Source: Diadophis punctatus similis (Eukaryota; Chordata; Lepidosauria; Squamata; Dipsadidae). From it: a stretch of DNA of 64,000 nt. Below are positions 31,884 to 43,142 of this stretch, piece after piece. Location: contig JALIGW010000003.1 in the NCBI GenBank assembly GCA_023053685.1, forward strand, positions 137,885,126 through 137,949,125. Reading direction: 5' to 3'. Each line of letters opens with the position of its first letter. Positions within the stretch are counted from its first letter, which is position 1. The notes under the pieces were generated by a model, which saw only the letters and a program-made list of their open reading frames with translations, had not been told where the DNA came from and ran no database searches. A program made the translations under genes and the position numbers.

Positions 31884-33345
31884 TCTTCTAAAACTATACA
31901 CATTCAACCTCACCTACTGCATTTGGAAAAACACACCTAGAGTCCACTTTAACTTTTTAAAAATCAAGGAAATTTCTTTCAAAGTTTAGCTACACTTTGA
32001 TTTATGAAGGATCTGGATATTTTTGTTGCATTTTCTGTACCATTTCCTGGAATTCTTTTATTTAAAAATCCAGATTTTCATCAAATGTTTATCTCTGTGG
32101 AAAACTGTAACTTATGCTACACAATGTTGATAGATTCTTGGAGAGGAGGCATCACCCTCCCATTCTTTACGGATGGTATGGATATGACAGGATTTTAGAG
32201 AACCTTCCTGCTAGCAAATGTGCTGCTTTTTGCAGTGAGAGCAGAGATCATAATGAAGTATCAGAAAACAAGTTAGTATTTCTCTGCCCTGCAGATCTCT
32301 TGTTCCGATGTCCAGGAAGTATTGTTTCATTTGTATCTTGGATGGGGATCTTTGAGACCAGAGATATAGGAATAGGAATTATATGCTTCTTTTTGCAAGA
32401 TGCATTATTTACAAAAAAATAAAGCTATAACAATAACAAGTATGCCTCTAGAGTAATTCCTTGGTTTAACAGACCCTTAGTTTAGTGACTTCAGATGCAG
32501 CAGACAAAATCTGCCTATGGAATTTATGCTTCTGCATAAAAATCCCTTATACCATTGGCTAAAAATGAAAAATTAACTTAAGAAAAATCCCACTTACCAT
32601 TTGAATTTAACATACATTTTGTTTTAACAGACACCTCTTCTCCCCATTAGTCCGTTAAACTGATATCTTACTACAACTTCCATAATTAGATTGGTTATGT
32701 TAGTACAGTCATAATTAATAATATTCAGGCTTCTCACTCAGTAAAAATAAAAAATAAAAATACTTTGCATTTACATCATAGTAAATGCAGGAATCATTGT
32801 AGAATTTTCCCATATTTATTAGAACCAGGTATTTTGCAATTTCCAGTGGAGCCTTTTTATAATGGACATTATCCTTTAATCTCTTTTATTCAAATATTAG
32901 TAGAAAAAATAGCTATGATAAAAAAATATGTGCACATATATAAATATGTACGGCTACACACAAGCACCAAATCAAAAAGTTGTGAAACTAGAATTTCAAT
33001 GTTAGATAAAGTATTGCCAGTCCAAACAGCAAATAGCACTAATATTTAGAAGACCCATTGGCAACAAAGAATCTCTGTGGCAAGACAGTGCAAAACAGGG
33101 TTGGATGTGCCAGATAGCCTGTCTGCGTTCTGCCAGATTGTCTTGGGCCACTGCTCAAGAAAGGAGAAGATGGACACAGCTGGTTTTGGTCACATACAAC
33201 ACCTTGCTTCTCTTTGTGGTTTTCTCTCCATTTGGAGCTGAAAGTCTCCCCCCTTCAACCCATATGGCCAGTTGTGCTCCCTAAAAGAAACAATTGCACC
33301 CCCCATTGCCAGCCTTCCTCCCTTCCTTTTCTTTCTTGTCTCTCT

Positions 33346-33395
33346 CACTCTCCCTTCCTTCCTTCTCTCTTTCTCTCTTTCTCTTTCTTTCTTTT

Positions 33396-33459
<64 letters not shown>

Positions 33460-33493
33460 TCACTTTCTTCTTTCTTTCTCTCTCTTTCTTCTT

Positions 33494-33524
<31 letters not shown>

Positions 33525-33552
33525 TTTTCTTTTTCTTTCTCTTTTTCTCTTC
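33346..33552 (+). repeat. (CTTT)n pyrimidine tract
   Basis: Long CTTT array with CT-rich flanks. A similar pyrimidine segment recurs at 34469-34568 on the other side of the minisatellite. Confidence 0.96.
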
Positions 33553-33859
33553 TGGGTGGCAGGAGAAGGAAGAAAGGAAGAAAGTGCTCTGGGAGAGCGG
33601 GCGGCCCAGCCCAGCGGCAGCACCACCGCCCCTCTCGCCTTCCTGGCTTTGGCTCTGGGACCTTCGCAGACCGGGCAGCATTGGGGCACGCACCTACGGA
33701 GCTCCGCCAGCCTCAGACTCTGGGGCTGGCGGGGCAGGGAGACAGTGGCACTACTTGGAGAGCCGGCAGATAGGCATGCCAGGCGGTCTCCGAGCCTCAC
33801 CAGGAAGGTAATCCGAGCATCAGCCGGGCCCATGAGCGCTCCCACCCACCCCTTGCTCC

Positions 33860-34465
33860 TACCGTCTCCCGGGAAGTTGCAGCGGACAGATCTGGGCAGG
33901 GCGGAGCCGCCGGTGGAGCGCTGGGAGAGGAAGGGCGGGCGGCCCGTCCTGTCCCGGCAGCGGTGCATCTCCCAGGAAGTGGCAGCGGACAGATCTGGGG
34001 AGGGCGGAGCCGCCGGTGGAGCGCTTGGCGAGGAAGGGCGAGTGGGGGGGAGGGCGGCCGGCCCGTCCTGTCCCAGCAGCGGCGCATCCCCCAGGAAGTG
34101 GCAGCGGACAGATCTGGGCAGGGCGGAGCCGCCGGTGGAGCGCTGGGAGAGGGAGGGCGGGCGGCCCGTCCTGTCCCGGCAGCGGCGCATCTCCCAGGAA
34201 GTGGCAGCGGACAGATCTGGGGAGGGCGGAGCCGCCGGTGGAGCGCTTGGCGAGGAAGGGTGAGTGGGGGGGAGGGCGGGCGGCCCGTCCTGTCCCGGCA
34301 GCGGCGCATCTCCCAGGAAGTGGCAGCGGACAGATCTGGGGAGGGCGGAGCCGCCAGTGGAGCGCTTGGCGAGGAAGGGCGAGTGGGGGGGAGGGCGGGC
34401 GGCCCGTCCTGTCCCGGCAGCGGCGCATCTCCCAGGAAGTGGCGGCGGACAGATCTGGGCAGGGT
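33860..34465 (+). repeat. GC-rich minisatellite of alternating 103- and 119-bp units
   Basis: The landmark AGCGGACAGATCTGGG starts at 33881, 33984, 34103, 34206 and 34325 (variant at 34444), giving spacings 103, 119, 103, 119, 119. The two unit types differ by an insertion around GAGTGGGGGGGAGGGCGG. The 222-bp pair is divisible by three, which explains the long stop-free frames on both strands; I see no protein here. Confidence 0.92.
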
Positions 34466-35152
34466 TATTTCTTTCTTCCTTCCTTCCTTTTCTTTCTTGT
34501 CTTTCTCATTCTCCCTTCCTTCCTTCCTCTTTCTTTCTCTCTTTCTCTTTCTTTCTTTTTCTTTCTCGGGGAGACCCATTTGGTGGGACCTGGGTGGGGC
34601 GAGTCCCGCCTAATTCAACCCCCAGGGACTGCCTCACACACACACACATTGCCTGGCAAGCCTCCCTTCAGGCCAGCGCGTCTCTTACCCTGGCTGCTGC
34701 GGCAGCGCTGCTTCTTCTCAGTGACTGGCGAGGGGGGTTGGCGGTGGTTCCACGTGGGAACTGGGAAGGCAGCGATAAGGAGTGAGTGGGCGGGGCAAAT
34801 AAAAAATAAAGCCGAAAACAGGATGTAGACACATGTACAGGGCCGGAAGCTCGGCTTCTGCACATGCTCAGAAGAAAAATAAAAAATAAAATAAAATAAA
34901 ATGAAATAAATTTTAAAAAATTTAAAAAAAGAAAGCCAAAAACAAGATAGCAACCGCATGCACAGGGCCGGAAGCTCGGCTTCTGCACATGCTCAGAAGA
35001 AAAGAAAAAAAAATTTAAAAAAAAAAATCGAAAAAAATTCAAAAAAAAGATGGCGGCGCCCAGGGACCTGTACCGATTGTGACGTCACCAGCCGGTTACT
35101 ACCGGTGCGGTAGAGTGGACCGCACTGGTAGGAACCCACTACTGAGCACCAC

Positions 35153-35729
35153 CTATTATATCCTGGACACCACTTGAGCTAAAAGCTCCTAAATGAGCCG
35201 ACCCTGTAATTTCACATCAGTATCCTTTTTATGTCCCTCCTTTTCCGAGTGCCTTTTGGCCAAGTCTCCAACCAACTGCTTTTTGCTGTGTGTTGTAAAA
35301 CATTGCTTTAGTGCAGCAGAAGGAAACATGTAAGCCTCCATGTGTTGTAAGAATCCAAATCCCAGCCAGCATAGCAATGAAGCTAAAGGCTAGAAGTTGT
35401 AATTCAACAATACCTGAAGGACCACAGCTTTCTTACCTGGTTTTACTGAATAAACATCCGTGATGTTTACTTGCATCTCATCCTAAAATTCACTTGGAGA
35501 TTTTAGCTTTCCTTATTTCGAAACCTGAAGGTAATGTCCAGTTTTTTTTTAATTTAATAGCTTTTTTATTCTCACCAAAGCAACAAACTGGCTGAAAAAA
35601 AATCCCAAGTGGGCTCGTTCTGCTGAGTATTTCAAACACGCTGTAAATTGGAAAGCTGAGTTTCACCTGATGACACTTCAGAAGTTGCTCACATCTGTCA
35701 TTATCTAAACCTTTGGTGAGCACCTAGAC
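35153..35729. other. Intergenic DNA
   Basis: No gene or repeat recognised. Confidence 0.4.
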
Positions 35730-35834
35730 CAGGGTTGTCAAACTGGCGGCCCGTGGGCTGGATGCGTCATGCGCAGGCTACGCCCGCCCCAGCTCCGCGA
35801 AGGGGGACATGATGCCGTGAATTTGATACCCGTG
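35730..35834. mobile_element. 105-bp hAT mini-element with perfect TSD
   Basis: Ends CAGGGTTGTCAAACT and AATTTGATACCCGTG, flanked by ACCTAGAC at 35722-35729 and 35835-35842. A deletion derivative of the family at 23144 and 42154. Confidence 0.88.
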
Positions 35835-36536
35835 ACCTAGACCGAGGTATGTCCACTTGACCTCTTGCAATTATTTTGCACAACTCCCTTAAACCCAGCA
35901 ATTTTTTTAACAAGGAAAGTATAACTTCCAAACAGCTGGATGGGAAAAGGGTTGATTAGCTTGGTGCGTAGACCACTGTTTCTTTTCCTCTTTCCCACTT
36001 TTAAAAATGATGGAGAACCCTAAAACAGCTATTCTTGGTATAGGTTATGTTTATCTATATTTACCATATTAAAAAAAAAATACAACTGAAGCACTTACCA
36101 TTGCTACTGCTTCTTAGAATTGTTTGATGAGATTTTAATACTGTGTTATTTTTCAACATAGTAAATAATTTTGGTGCACCCCTGAGCGGTCTTGAGGGAA
36201 CCCCAGGACCCCTAGGACCACATTTTAGGAAACACCGGTGAAGATGAAGAAGGGCTAGTTAAACCAAGGACCTAACTGGGAATAAGATAGCGTCAACTCA
36301 ATATATTTCTTCTAAGTGTGTGTATGTTTGGGGGGCGGGATGAGGGCAATCTGCATAATATATTCATTTTATGTGTGAAGTCAACTCAAGCACACTGCAA
36401 ACATACATACATAAACATTCATACATACTTTAAATGATTTCATTTTTAGCTTGGCTAAGCTATTCAAAACACAGCCACCTTCTCTTACGAACGTTTGATT
36501 TTTTTTTCTCCTTTGAAATGGCTTCATCAAAAAATA

Positions 36537-36928
36537 CAGGTTGTCCTTGACATATGACCACAATGGAGCCCAAAATTTCTGTGGCTAAGTGAGACAGTTG
36601 TTAAATGAGCTTTGTCCCATGTTATGGCCTTTCTTCCCACAGTTGTTAAGCGAATCATCGCAGGTGTTAAGTTACTAACACGGTTATTAAGTGAATCTGG
36701 CTTCCCCATTGACTTTGCTTGTCAGGTCACAAAAAGGGATCACATGACCTCAGGACACAGCAACGGTCATAAATATGAGTCAGTTGCCAAGTGCTTGAAT
36801 TCTGATCACATGGCCATGAGAGTGCTGTAATGGTCGTAAGTGTGAAAATGGTCATATGTCACTTTTTTCAGTGCTGTTGTAACTTCGAATGGTCACTAAA
36901 TGAACTGTTGTAAGTCCAGGGCTACCTG
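36537..36928. mobile_element. TA-flanked mini-transposon (TAGTCCTCGA family)
   Basis: Ends CAGGTTGTCCTTGACATATG and GTAAGTCCAGGGCTACCTG are inverted, with TA on both sides. The interior has GTTGTTAAGTGAATC-type repeats and GATCACATGACC blocks, typical of a dispersed squamate element. Probably Tc1/mariner-like, non-coding. Confidence 0.75.
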
Positions 36929-36955
36929 TAACACCTTCCTGGCAGCTTCCCTCTT

Positions 36956-37420
36956 CTATTTAGCTAGGCCCAAGAAGGTAATCTGGTCACTTCTGCTGTA
37001 TATCTGGGCAAAATGTTGCTGATGTGTGAGGAGAAACACCTTTTCCCGCATTCCCAGAGAGTTCTCAAGGCGGAGAAGAAGTTTCTGTTGATCTTTGACT
37101 GATGCCGTGGAACAGAAGGTGGCCACTGGGTTGCTTTGCATGAAGCTGGGTTGTTTTGACAGGCTAGGACTGGAAAGAGTCTCGGGTTCTTCCAAAAAGG
37201 GAAAAGTCTCAGTGTAAACTGACAGAATGTTTTGGCAGGACTGGAAGCAGCAGTCACATTTGATCTGATACCAGTTAATCTCTGCTGCCCTTTGAATATT
37301 TGTTTTACACTTTACACTAACAGATTTGAACCTCAAGTCCCTGCCAAGCCAATCAAAGAGACAGACAGTGCGAGCTCTCAACGTTTCTTTACGTTCACAG
37401 GATCCTGAAAGCTCTGCCAT
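36956..37420 (-). CDS. Unrecognised 154-codon open frame
   Basis: Single open frame from ATG 37420 to TAG 36956-36958. The start context is AATAATGG (A at -3, G at +4). The predicted product is soluble with no signal peptide or membrane segment. It is Cys-rich in the middle (YQIKCDCCFQSCQN), has a Ser/Pro stretch (ETLSSPSLSKQPSF), and ends KVFLLTHQQHFAQIYSRSDQ. I do not recognise the family. GC content is above its flanks. No neighbouring exons or splice signals were established, and the TA-flanked mini-transposon ends 27 bp beyond its stop. It may be a chance frame: another unexplained frame of 135 codons exists in MYLIP intron 2. Confidence 0.25.
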   Translation of the reverse strand: MAELSGSCERKETLRARTVCLFDWLGRDLRFKSVSVKCKTNIQRAAEINWYQIKCDCCFQSCQNILSVYTETFPFLEEPETLSSPSLSKQPSFMQSNPVATFCSTASVKDQQKLLLRLENSLGMREKVFLLTHQQHFAQIYSRSDQITFLGLAK

Positions 37421-38011
37421 TATTTGGTCTACTTTGTGTTTGTTTGGTTTTTTTTTTAATCATTAGAGAGCCTGTCTTTGCAAAAGACTCCATAAAACCT
37501 GGCAAAGATGCCTTTTAAGCAAGAACAAGATTTCTTTGTCTTCCTTCCAAAAGTAACAAAGATACAGGCTATGTCCTTTCAAGTACATTCGATAGTTAGC
37601 TTTTGGACAGACTGGTTTTGCAAACACTTAAAAAGATTGTTGGCACCATTGGGTGACTAAAAATGGGCTGGTTGGCCTTCTGAAATACGTTACTCCTGAA
37701 CAATCCTCCGAGTAGTAAGGAGAGATTCTACACTTGGAATATCTCATGCAAAATGTGCCCCCCCCCCCGATAAACCCATCTTAACAACAGCCAAGTCCAT
37801 TGCATTTGTGGGCAACCTATTTAAAATAAGGGTCAGTATTTGGAATGTTGAGTCGGACTAAAATTTTCCATTGGGACAATGATATTAATCTTTTAAAAAG
37901 GCATGTAAGAGCTATTTCTGTATTTGGGGTTTTACACATATTCCTGTTTTACTGGGACGTGGCCTTTGATAGACAAAAGCAATATGGAAAAACAAATTGC
38001 CTTGACCCAGG
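37421..38011. other. Intergenic DNA
   Basis: No feature recognised. Confidence 0.4.
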
Positions 38012-38200
38012 ATGTAGCAATAGCAATAGCACTTGGACTTACCGTATGTACCGCTTCACGGTGCTTCACAGCCCTCTCTAAGCAGTTTACAAAATCACCA
38101 TATTGCCCCCAACAATCTGGATCCTCATTTTACCATCCTTGGAAGGATGGAAGGTTGAGTCAATCTTGAGCCGGTCAGGATCGAACTCCTGGCACTTGAC
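38012..38200 (-). mobile_element. Sauria-type SINE, 3' two-thirds
   Basis: Plus-strand reading AGCAATAGCAATAGCACTTG, ACAGCCCTCTCTAAGCAGTT, CCCCAACAATCTGGATCCTC and GAGCCGGTCAGGATCGAACT. Head truncated. Confidence 0.82.
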
Positions 38201-38487
38201 CCATTTCAACAGAGTCTTGCAAGGTACGGATTCTATTCAGGGATTTTATATTCAAAGTTAGTGTTATGGAATTGTTGTGCCAGTATCAATGTGTGTGGGG
38301 TTCCCCCCCCCTGGTATTTAAGTCTCCTAATGAATAAATATAGCATATCAGAGGGCACCAGCAGTTGTGGGTTACTGACATTTTTTTTGGTATACTCTGA
38401 GAAGTGCATCTTGTCATCGTAAATCTGGTGGGGCATTATGGCTCATTATAGGAAGCCAGCAGCTTGATGTAGTCTGGATGCACCCAC

Positions 38488-39600
38488 TTGTTATCCGCAT
38501 TATATTTATTTATTTATTTTATTTATTTATTTGCCAAGCATATATGATTATAAGCAAAGTATAAACAGTAAAACATGATTGAATATATATGTAATAGTAC
38601 AAGCATGAATAAAAGTAAAAGAGGTAAGAATATATGGGTACATTAGGACAGGAACGGTAGGCACGATTGTGCGCTTATGCACGCCCCTTACCGACCTCTT
38701 AGGAATGGGGTGAGGTCGATGGTAGATAATCTGAGGTTGAAGTTTTTGGGGTTTGGGGAAGAAACTACTGAGTCAGGTAAAGTGTTCCAGGTGTTGACAA
38801 CTCTGTTGTTGAAGTCAATTTTTTTGCAATCAAGTCTGGAGCGGTTTACATTAAGTTTGTATCTATTGTGAGCTCGTGTATTATTGCGGTTGAAGCTGAA
38901 ATAGTCATTAACAGGTAGGACATTGAGGCAGATAATTTTGTGAGCTACACTTAGGTCAGATTGAAGGCGGCGGAGTTCTAAATTTTGAAGTCCCAAAATT
39001 TCAAGTCTGGTTTCATAACGAAATTCTGTTATGAACAGAGGAATGTAATACTCTTCTTGTGAAGTATCGCTGGACATTCTCAATTGTGTTAATGTCTGAT
39101 ATGTAGTGTGGGTTCCAGACTGATGAGCTGTATTCAAGAATCGGTCTAGCAAATGTTTTGTATGCTCTGGTTAAGAGTACAATGTTACCAGAGAAGAAGC
39201 TGCGCAAGATTAGGTTAACCACTCTTAATGCCTTCTTTGCTATGTAGTTGCAGTGGGCTCTGGCACTCAGTCTGGCATCCAGATTATTTGTGTGGCAGCC
39301 GTTCGTCCAGATAAGGCCACAATATTCCACTGTTGAAGTACACCGACCCCAATGCTAAAGTTCTGAGCATACACAAGTTTATGGAGTACTGTTATTTCTG
39401 GTAATAATATTTGCTGCAGTATTTTCTATGTCTTTCTTGCAAGAGAGAGTTTGATCCAGTATTTAAGCCAAGGTATTTTGGAAAGGAGTTATAAGGCAAC
39501 AAGCTGTTATTGAAGTATACCTTTGGAACTTTTCTGGGCTTGTTTGCTATTAAGCTAGAAACACATTGTTCTGTTTTGCTCATGCAAGTTGGCATGAGCC
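38488..39600 (-). mobile_element. CR1-group LINE, decayed 3' half
   Basis: Three minus-strand pieces in different frames. 39595-39392 has KVYFNNSLLPYNSFPKYLGL, 39330-39013 has TRAYKTFARPILEYSSSVWN, and 39152-38688 has the C-terminal FNNRVVNTWNTLPDSVVSS. The 3' UTR (38503-38606) recurs at 50838-50947. Frameshifts make it a fossil. Confidence 0.82.
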
Positions 39601-40115
39601 TCCAGTCCGCAAAGAACCTCCCTAGAGCTTTTAGGTTTTCTGTGATTTAATAGAGGCCCCCTTTTTTTTGCTTGAGGATATGGATTAACATCATCATTTT
39701 AATGTTTGAGTTACAAAAGAAAAAAACACACCCCACTGTCTTTCGAAATGCAATGTGGTGCAAACTTAATTAAAATAACTATGCCTTGCCATCCACTAGG
39801 AGACTATTTCAAAGTATTAGTCTTTGCTTCCAACATAATGGCTTGAGGGCAATACTTAGATGTTTTTAAGTAAATTACTTTACAACACCTATATACCAAA
39901 GTTGGTTATTTTGCTTCATTTTGTTTTTTCATTTTGTTTTCAGTGAACTGTATTATGCTTTCTTGAATGGCCTGGTATACCTTTTCGAGATCTATTGGCT
40001 ATCCTGGTTACAAATAAACCAAATTTGGAAAGATGCTGAGGATTTGTTAACCATTTGTTCTGAACTAAGCTATCAGTGTGGAAATACTGAATCAGAATCT
40101 TGCACTTGACAAAGT
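39601..40115. other. Intergenic DNA
   Basis: Nothing recognised. Confidence 0.4.
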
Positions 40116-40123
40116 CATGTTCA

Positions 40124-40644
40124 CAGGGGCGGGTTCCTAATTTTTTTACTACCACTCTGTGGGCGTGGCTTATTTTGTGGGTGTGGCTTGCCAGCCATGT
40201 GACCGGGTGGGCGTGGCTTGCCGGCCTGCAGAAGGGAGGGGAACTGAGATAGGTCCTGCCGCCCATTCCTCCCCTCAGCAGCTTGAGAAGCCTCAAACAT
40301 GCGAAAATGCCTAGGATCATCACAGCGCGTTCGTGGCTTCTCGGACTGCTGAAGGGAGGGGAATGGAGATAGCTCCTGCCGCCCATTCTTTCAGCGTCTC
40401 ACGCGCTCCCTCAGCCATCCTCCCCTGCTTGAACTCACTGTGGGGTAGGAAGGCAGCGCTTGCGCAGTGCCGGAAGCTCGGCTTCTGGGCATGCGCAGAA
40501 ATTTTTTTAAAAAAAAAATTAATTTTTTTTTTAAAAAATGGTGGCACCCAGGCACCGGCAACCGACCGCACCGGTACTGTGATGTCACCAGCGGGCCGCT
40601 ACCGGTGCTATAGAGTGGACCGCACCAGTAGGAACCCACCACTG
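40124..40644 (+). mobile_element. 521-bp hAT mini-transposon, copy 2, perfect TSD
   Basis: Ends CAGGGGCGGGTTCCTAA and TAGGAACCCACCACTG, flanked by CATGTTCA at 40116-40123 and 40645-40652. The internal block GAAGGGAGGGGAA(C/T)(T/G)GAGATAG is repeated directly about 135 bp apart. Non-coding. Confidence 0.93.
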
Positions 40645-40856
40645 CATGTTCATAGCCTGTAACAACATTCCAGCAATATGTTACCATAGAGCAAAATATT
40701 TGTTGTTTTTGGATACAAGAAAAAACAAGGAAGACTAAAAAGCAATCTCTCCCCCTCCATTCATTAAAGGCCACTTGAACCTAACTACAGCCAACCAACA
40801 GCCTCTTTATTCTGCCATGTTTTCATGTCATGGCCTTGATCTCTCCCAAAACCATA

Positions 40857-41060
40857 CAGGTAGTCCTTATTTAGTGACAACAACTGGGACTGGTAACTCG
40901 GTCATTAAGGAAAGCAGTTGCTAAATCAAACTGTAACTGTGCTTGTGATCTTATTTCGGCTTTGCTTTGCTTTACAGGCTTGTAAAGGTCATAAATGCAA
41001 ACATTGATAGCAAAGTTATTTTTACATCACCATCATAAATGTGATCACTAAATGAGACAA
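40857..41060. mobile_element. Fragment of the TAGTCCT mini-transposon family
   Basis: The left end ACAGGTAGTCCTTATTTAGTG with CGGTCATTAAGGAAAGCAGT-type interior resembles 36537 and 50436. The right end is not resolved. Confidence 0.5.
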
Positions 41061-41583
41061 TAGCTTAACTAATAAGTTATCCGTAGTTGTTTTCAGTATT
41101 AAACTGGTGTGTGACCAACAAACTGTTAAAGTGTTATGAATTGAATTCTAATGTGCTTCACTGACCATTCAGTGTCATCATCACATGATCCCTATGGCGT
41201 GATATCAGCCTAGTGCTGATTGGCCACTTTAGGCAAGTGCAGATATATCCCTCCCCTCTTGTCCCTAAGTATTATCTTCGAAAGCCATTCTGTTTGGGGA
41301 AATGAAAGAACCCAATTCCTTCAGATCAGAACTAACCTCTCTACTTGCCGTATCCCTGAGCAAATGCTCAGAGAAGGCCTTTGCCAATTTGATTTGGGTT
41401 TTAACTTGTTCAAAGTTTTGGAAGATATGAACTTTGGAGAGAAGTTTATAAAACGAGAAAGTTCTTTTTTATTTCTTTAACCTTTCTTAATTATTTTTAA
41501 TAGATAAATCAAGATGGTAAACATAGCTAATATTCCTTCCTCCTTCTATTTTTCCCACAACAATAAACCTGTGAAGTAAGTTG
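41061..41583. other. Intergenic DNA
   Basis: No feature recognised. Confidence 0.4.
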
Positions 41584-41609
41584 GGGAGGGAGGGAGGGAG
41601 GGAGGGAGG

Positions 41610-41688
<79 letters not shown>
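41584..41688 (+). repeat. (GGGA)n then (GA)n microsatellite
   Basis: About 30 bp of GGGA followed by about 75 bp of GA. Confidence 0.97.
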
Positions 41689-41689
<1 letters not shown>

Positions 41690-41919
41690 CTTGTGCAAAG
41701 TCACTCAGCTGGCTACTTCACACCATGGCTTATGATTTAGACACATTGTTATAAACTAAGCTAAGAAACTATGAAGGAAACAAAAAGACCAAACATATCC
41801 TCCAACAAACACCCAGATAAGTAGGGTTTATACTAGACAAACAATCAAGCAGAAAACAATACCTAATTAAGGACTTTATCAAGGACAAAAACCACACCCC
41901 CACCAACACTGGCAAGGCA

Positions 41920-42065
41920 AGTTACTGTATATAAACAAGGTGCAAGCTGCAAACTCACTAGCACTGGTGTACTATTTGGGAAATGAAACATCTGCAAGTA
42001 AACAACCAAACTCACAGAATATCAAGAATTCCATAGTTCAAGCCTGGGCTACATATGTTCTCTTC
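41920..42065 (+). repeat. Dispersed repeat, shared with 55180-55300
   Basis: GGGAAATGAAACATCTGCAA, then ACAACCAAACTCACAGAAT and GGGCTACATATGTTCTC parallel 55206-55300. Class not recognised. Confidence 0.6.
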
Positions 42066-42153
42066 CATTAATTTACACTAAGTTAAAATCTTAAAGAGAA
42101 TTTTTATGAAACGATGTAACATTGTTATATGACACCAGAGAAATTGTCTAGAA

Positions 42154-42606
42154 CAGGAGTGTCAAACTCGATTTCGTTGAAGGCCGCATCAGGGTTGTGT
42201 TTGACCTCAGTGGCTGGGGGGCATGGCCAGGGGACGTAGCCACCTCGATGTCACTCTTCGAGGCTCCGTTTTCAGCCATGAAGGCCTCCTGCAGCCCTCT
42301 GCCAGCGAAAACGGAGCTCGGGGGCGGCCTCCAGGCCCCATTTTTGGCTGCAATGGCCTCCTGCAGCCCTCTGCCAGTGAAAACAGAGCCCCCCTGAGCT
42401 CTGTTTTCATTGGCAGAGGGCTGTAGAAGGCCATCGCGGCTGAAAACAGAGCCTGGGAGGACCGCATGCGGCCCTCCCAACCTCCTTTTTCACTGGCAGA
42501 GGCACCGCGGGCCGGTCCTTCACTGTTTCCGGGGCAGCCCTGCGGGTCACATCTAAGCACACCATGGGCCGGATCTGGCCTGCGGGCCTTGAGTTTGACA
42601 CCCCTG
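42154..42606. mobile_element. 453-bp hAT mini-transposon, perfect TSD
   Basis: Ends CAGGAGTGTCAAACTCG and GAGTTTGACACCCCTG, flanked by GTCTAGAA at 42146-42153 and 42607-42614. The interior holds four or five degenerate copies, in alternating orientation, of a block with CCTCCTGCAGCCCTCTGCCA and GAAAACGGAGC. Open frames here are not coding. Confidence 0.92.
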
Positions 42607-42614
42607 GTCTAGAA

Positions 42615-43139
42615 TGTATAATGCACTTCAAATTTACATTGGAAATGTGAACAAGGGTAAATTTTATCTTGCCTCATGGATGTGCAAAAAAAGCTATACA
42701 TTTTTGGATTCAAACACCTGATTCAGAGGATTGTAAGGAATAATATATAATTGAGATCATAATTCTTGGGATTGATAAGCAAACAATTGGAAAAAAGTTA
42801 TTGGACTTTGTTTTTGTGAATGATAACCTCAACAAGATTATTGTGTGCAAAAGATGGAAAGATTTGGTAATACTTACAACAGGGGAATGAATGGTGAAGA
42901 TGATAGAACTTGCTGAGACATCCAAATTACTTGATTAAAGAAATGACAATATGTTTATTGCTGACTGGAAATCCCTTATGGGCTTTTTACGTAAAACAGA
43001 AAAAAATGAACTTATGATTTATGGTTCTGACAATTAGATAACAGGAGTTATAGAAAGAAGACAGTCACGATGTAACTTTAGACTAGAGGAAGAGTTGAAT
43101 TTATAATTGTGTTTATAACTGCTGTAAAGATAAATGGAA

Positions 43140-43142
<3 letters not shown>
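42615..43142. other. AT-rich intergenic DNA
   Basis: No feature recognised. Confidence 0.4.

Larger units (their letters stand above)
31444..35144 (+). mobile_element. 3.7-kb composite hAT-type element with perfect 8-bp TSD
   Basis: The left end (CAGTGGAGGGTTCTGA, then TACTACCACTCTGTGGGCG) and the right end (GTAGAGTGGACCGCACTGG; AGGAACCCACTACTG) match the ends of the 0.5-kb hAT mini-family at 40124 in the same orientation. AGCACCAC flanks it at 31436-31443 and 35145-35152. Inside, in order: a GTGACCGGGTGGGAGTGGC minisatellite (31500-31650), AT-rich DNA (31690-33060), a CTTT tract, a GC-rich block (33590-33850), a 103/119-bp minisatellite (33860-34465), a second pyrimidine tract, and a duplicated subterminal block containing AAGCTCGGCTTCTGCACATG (34800-35010). 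No transposase-like frame is visible, so it would depend on a transposase in trans. Confidence 0.8.

Noticed and set aside
33214..34263. 349-codon plus-strand frame and matching minus-strand frames (up to 281 codons)
   Set aside because: They run through a CTTT tract and the 103/119-bp minisatellite; the 222-bp pair preserves frame on both strands. The translations are simple Leu/Ser/Phe and Arg/Gly/Pro repeats with no family signal.
36150..36236. Possible hAT fragment (CACCGGTGTTTCCTAAAATG on minus)
   Set aside because: Only one end is visible and no TSD could be defined; too weak to list.
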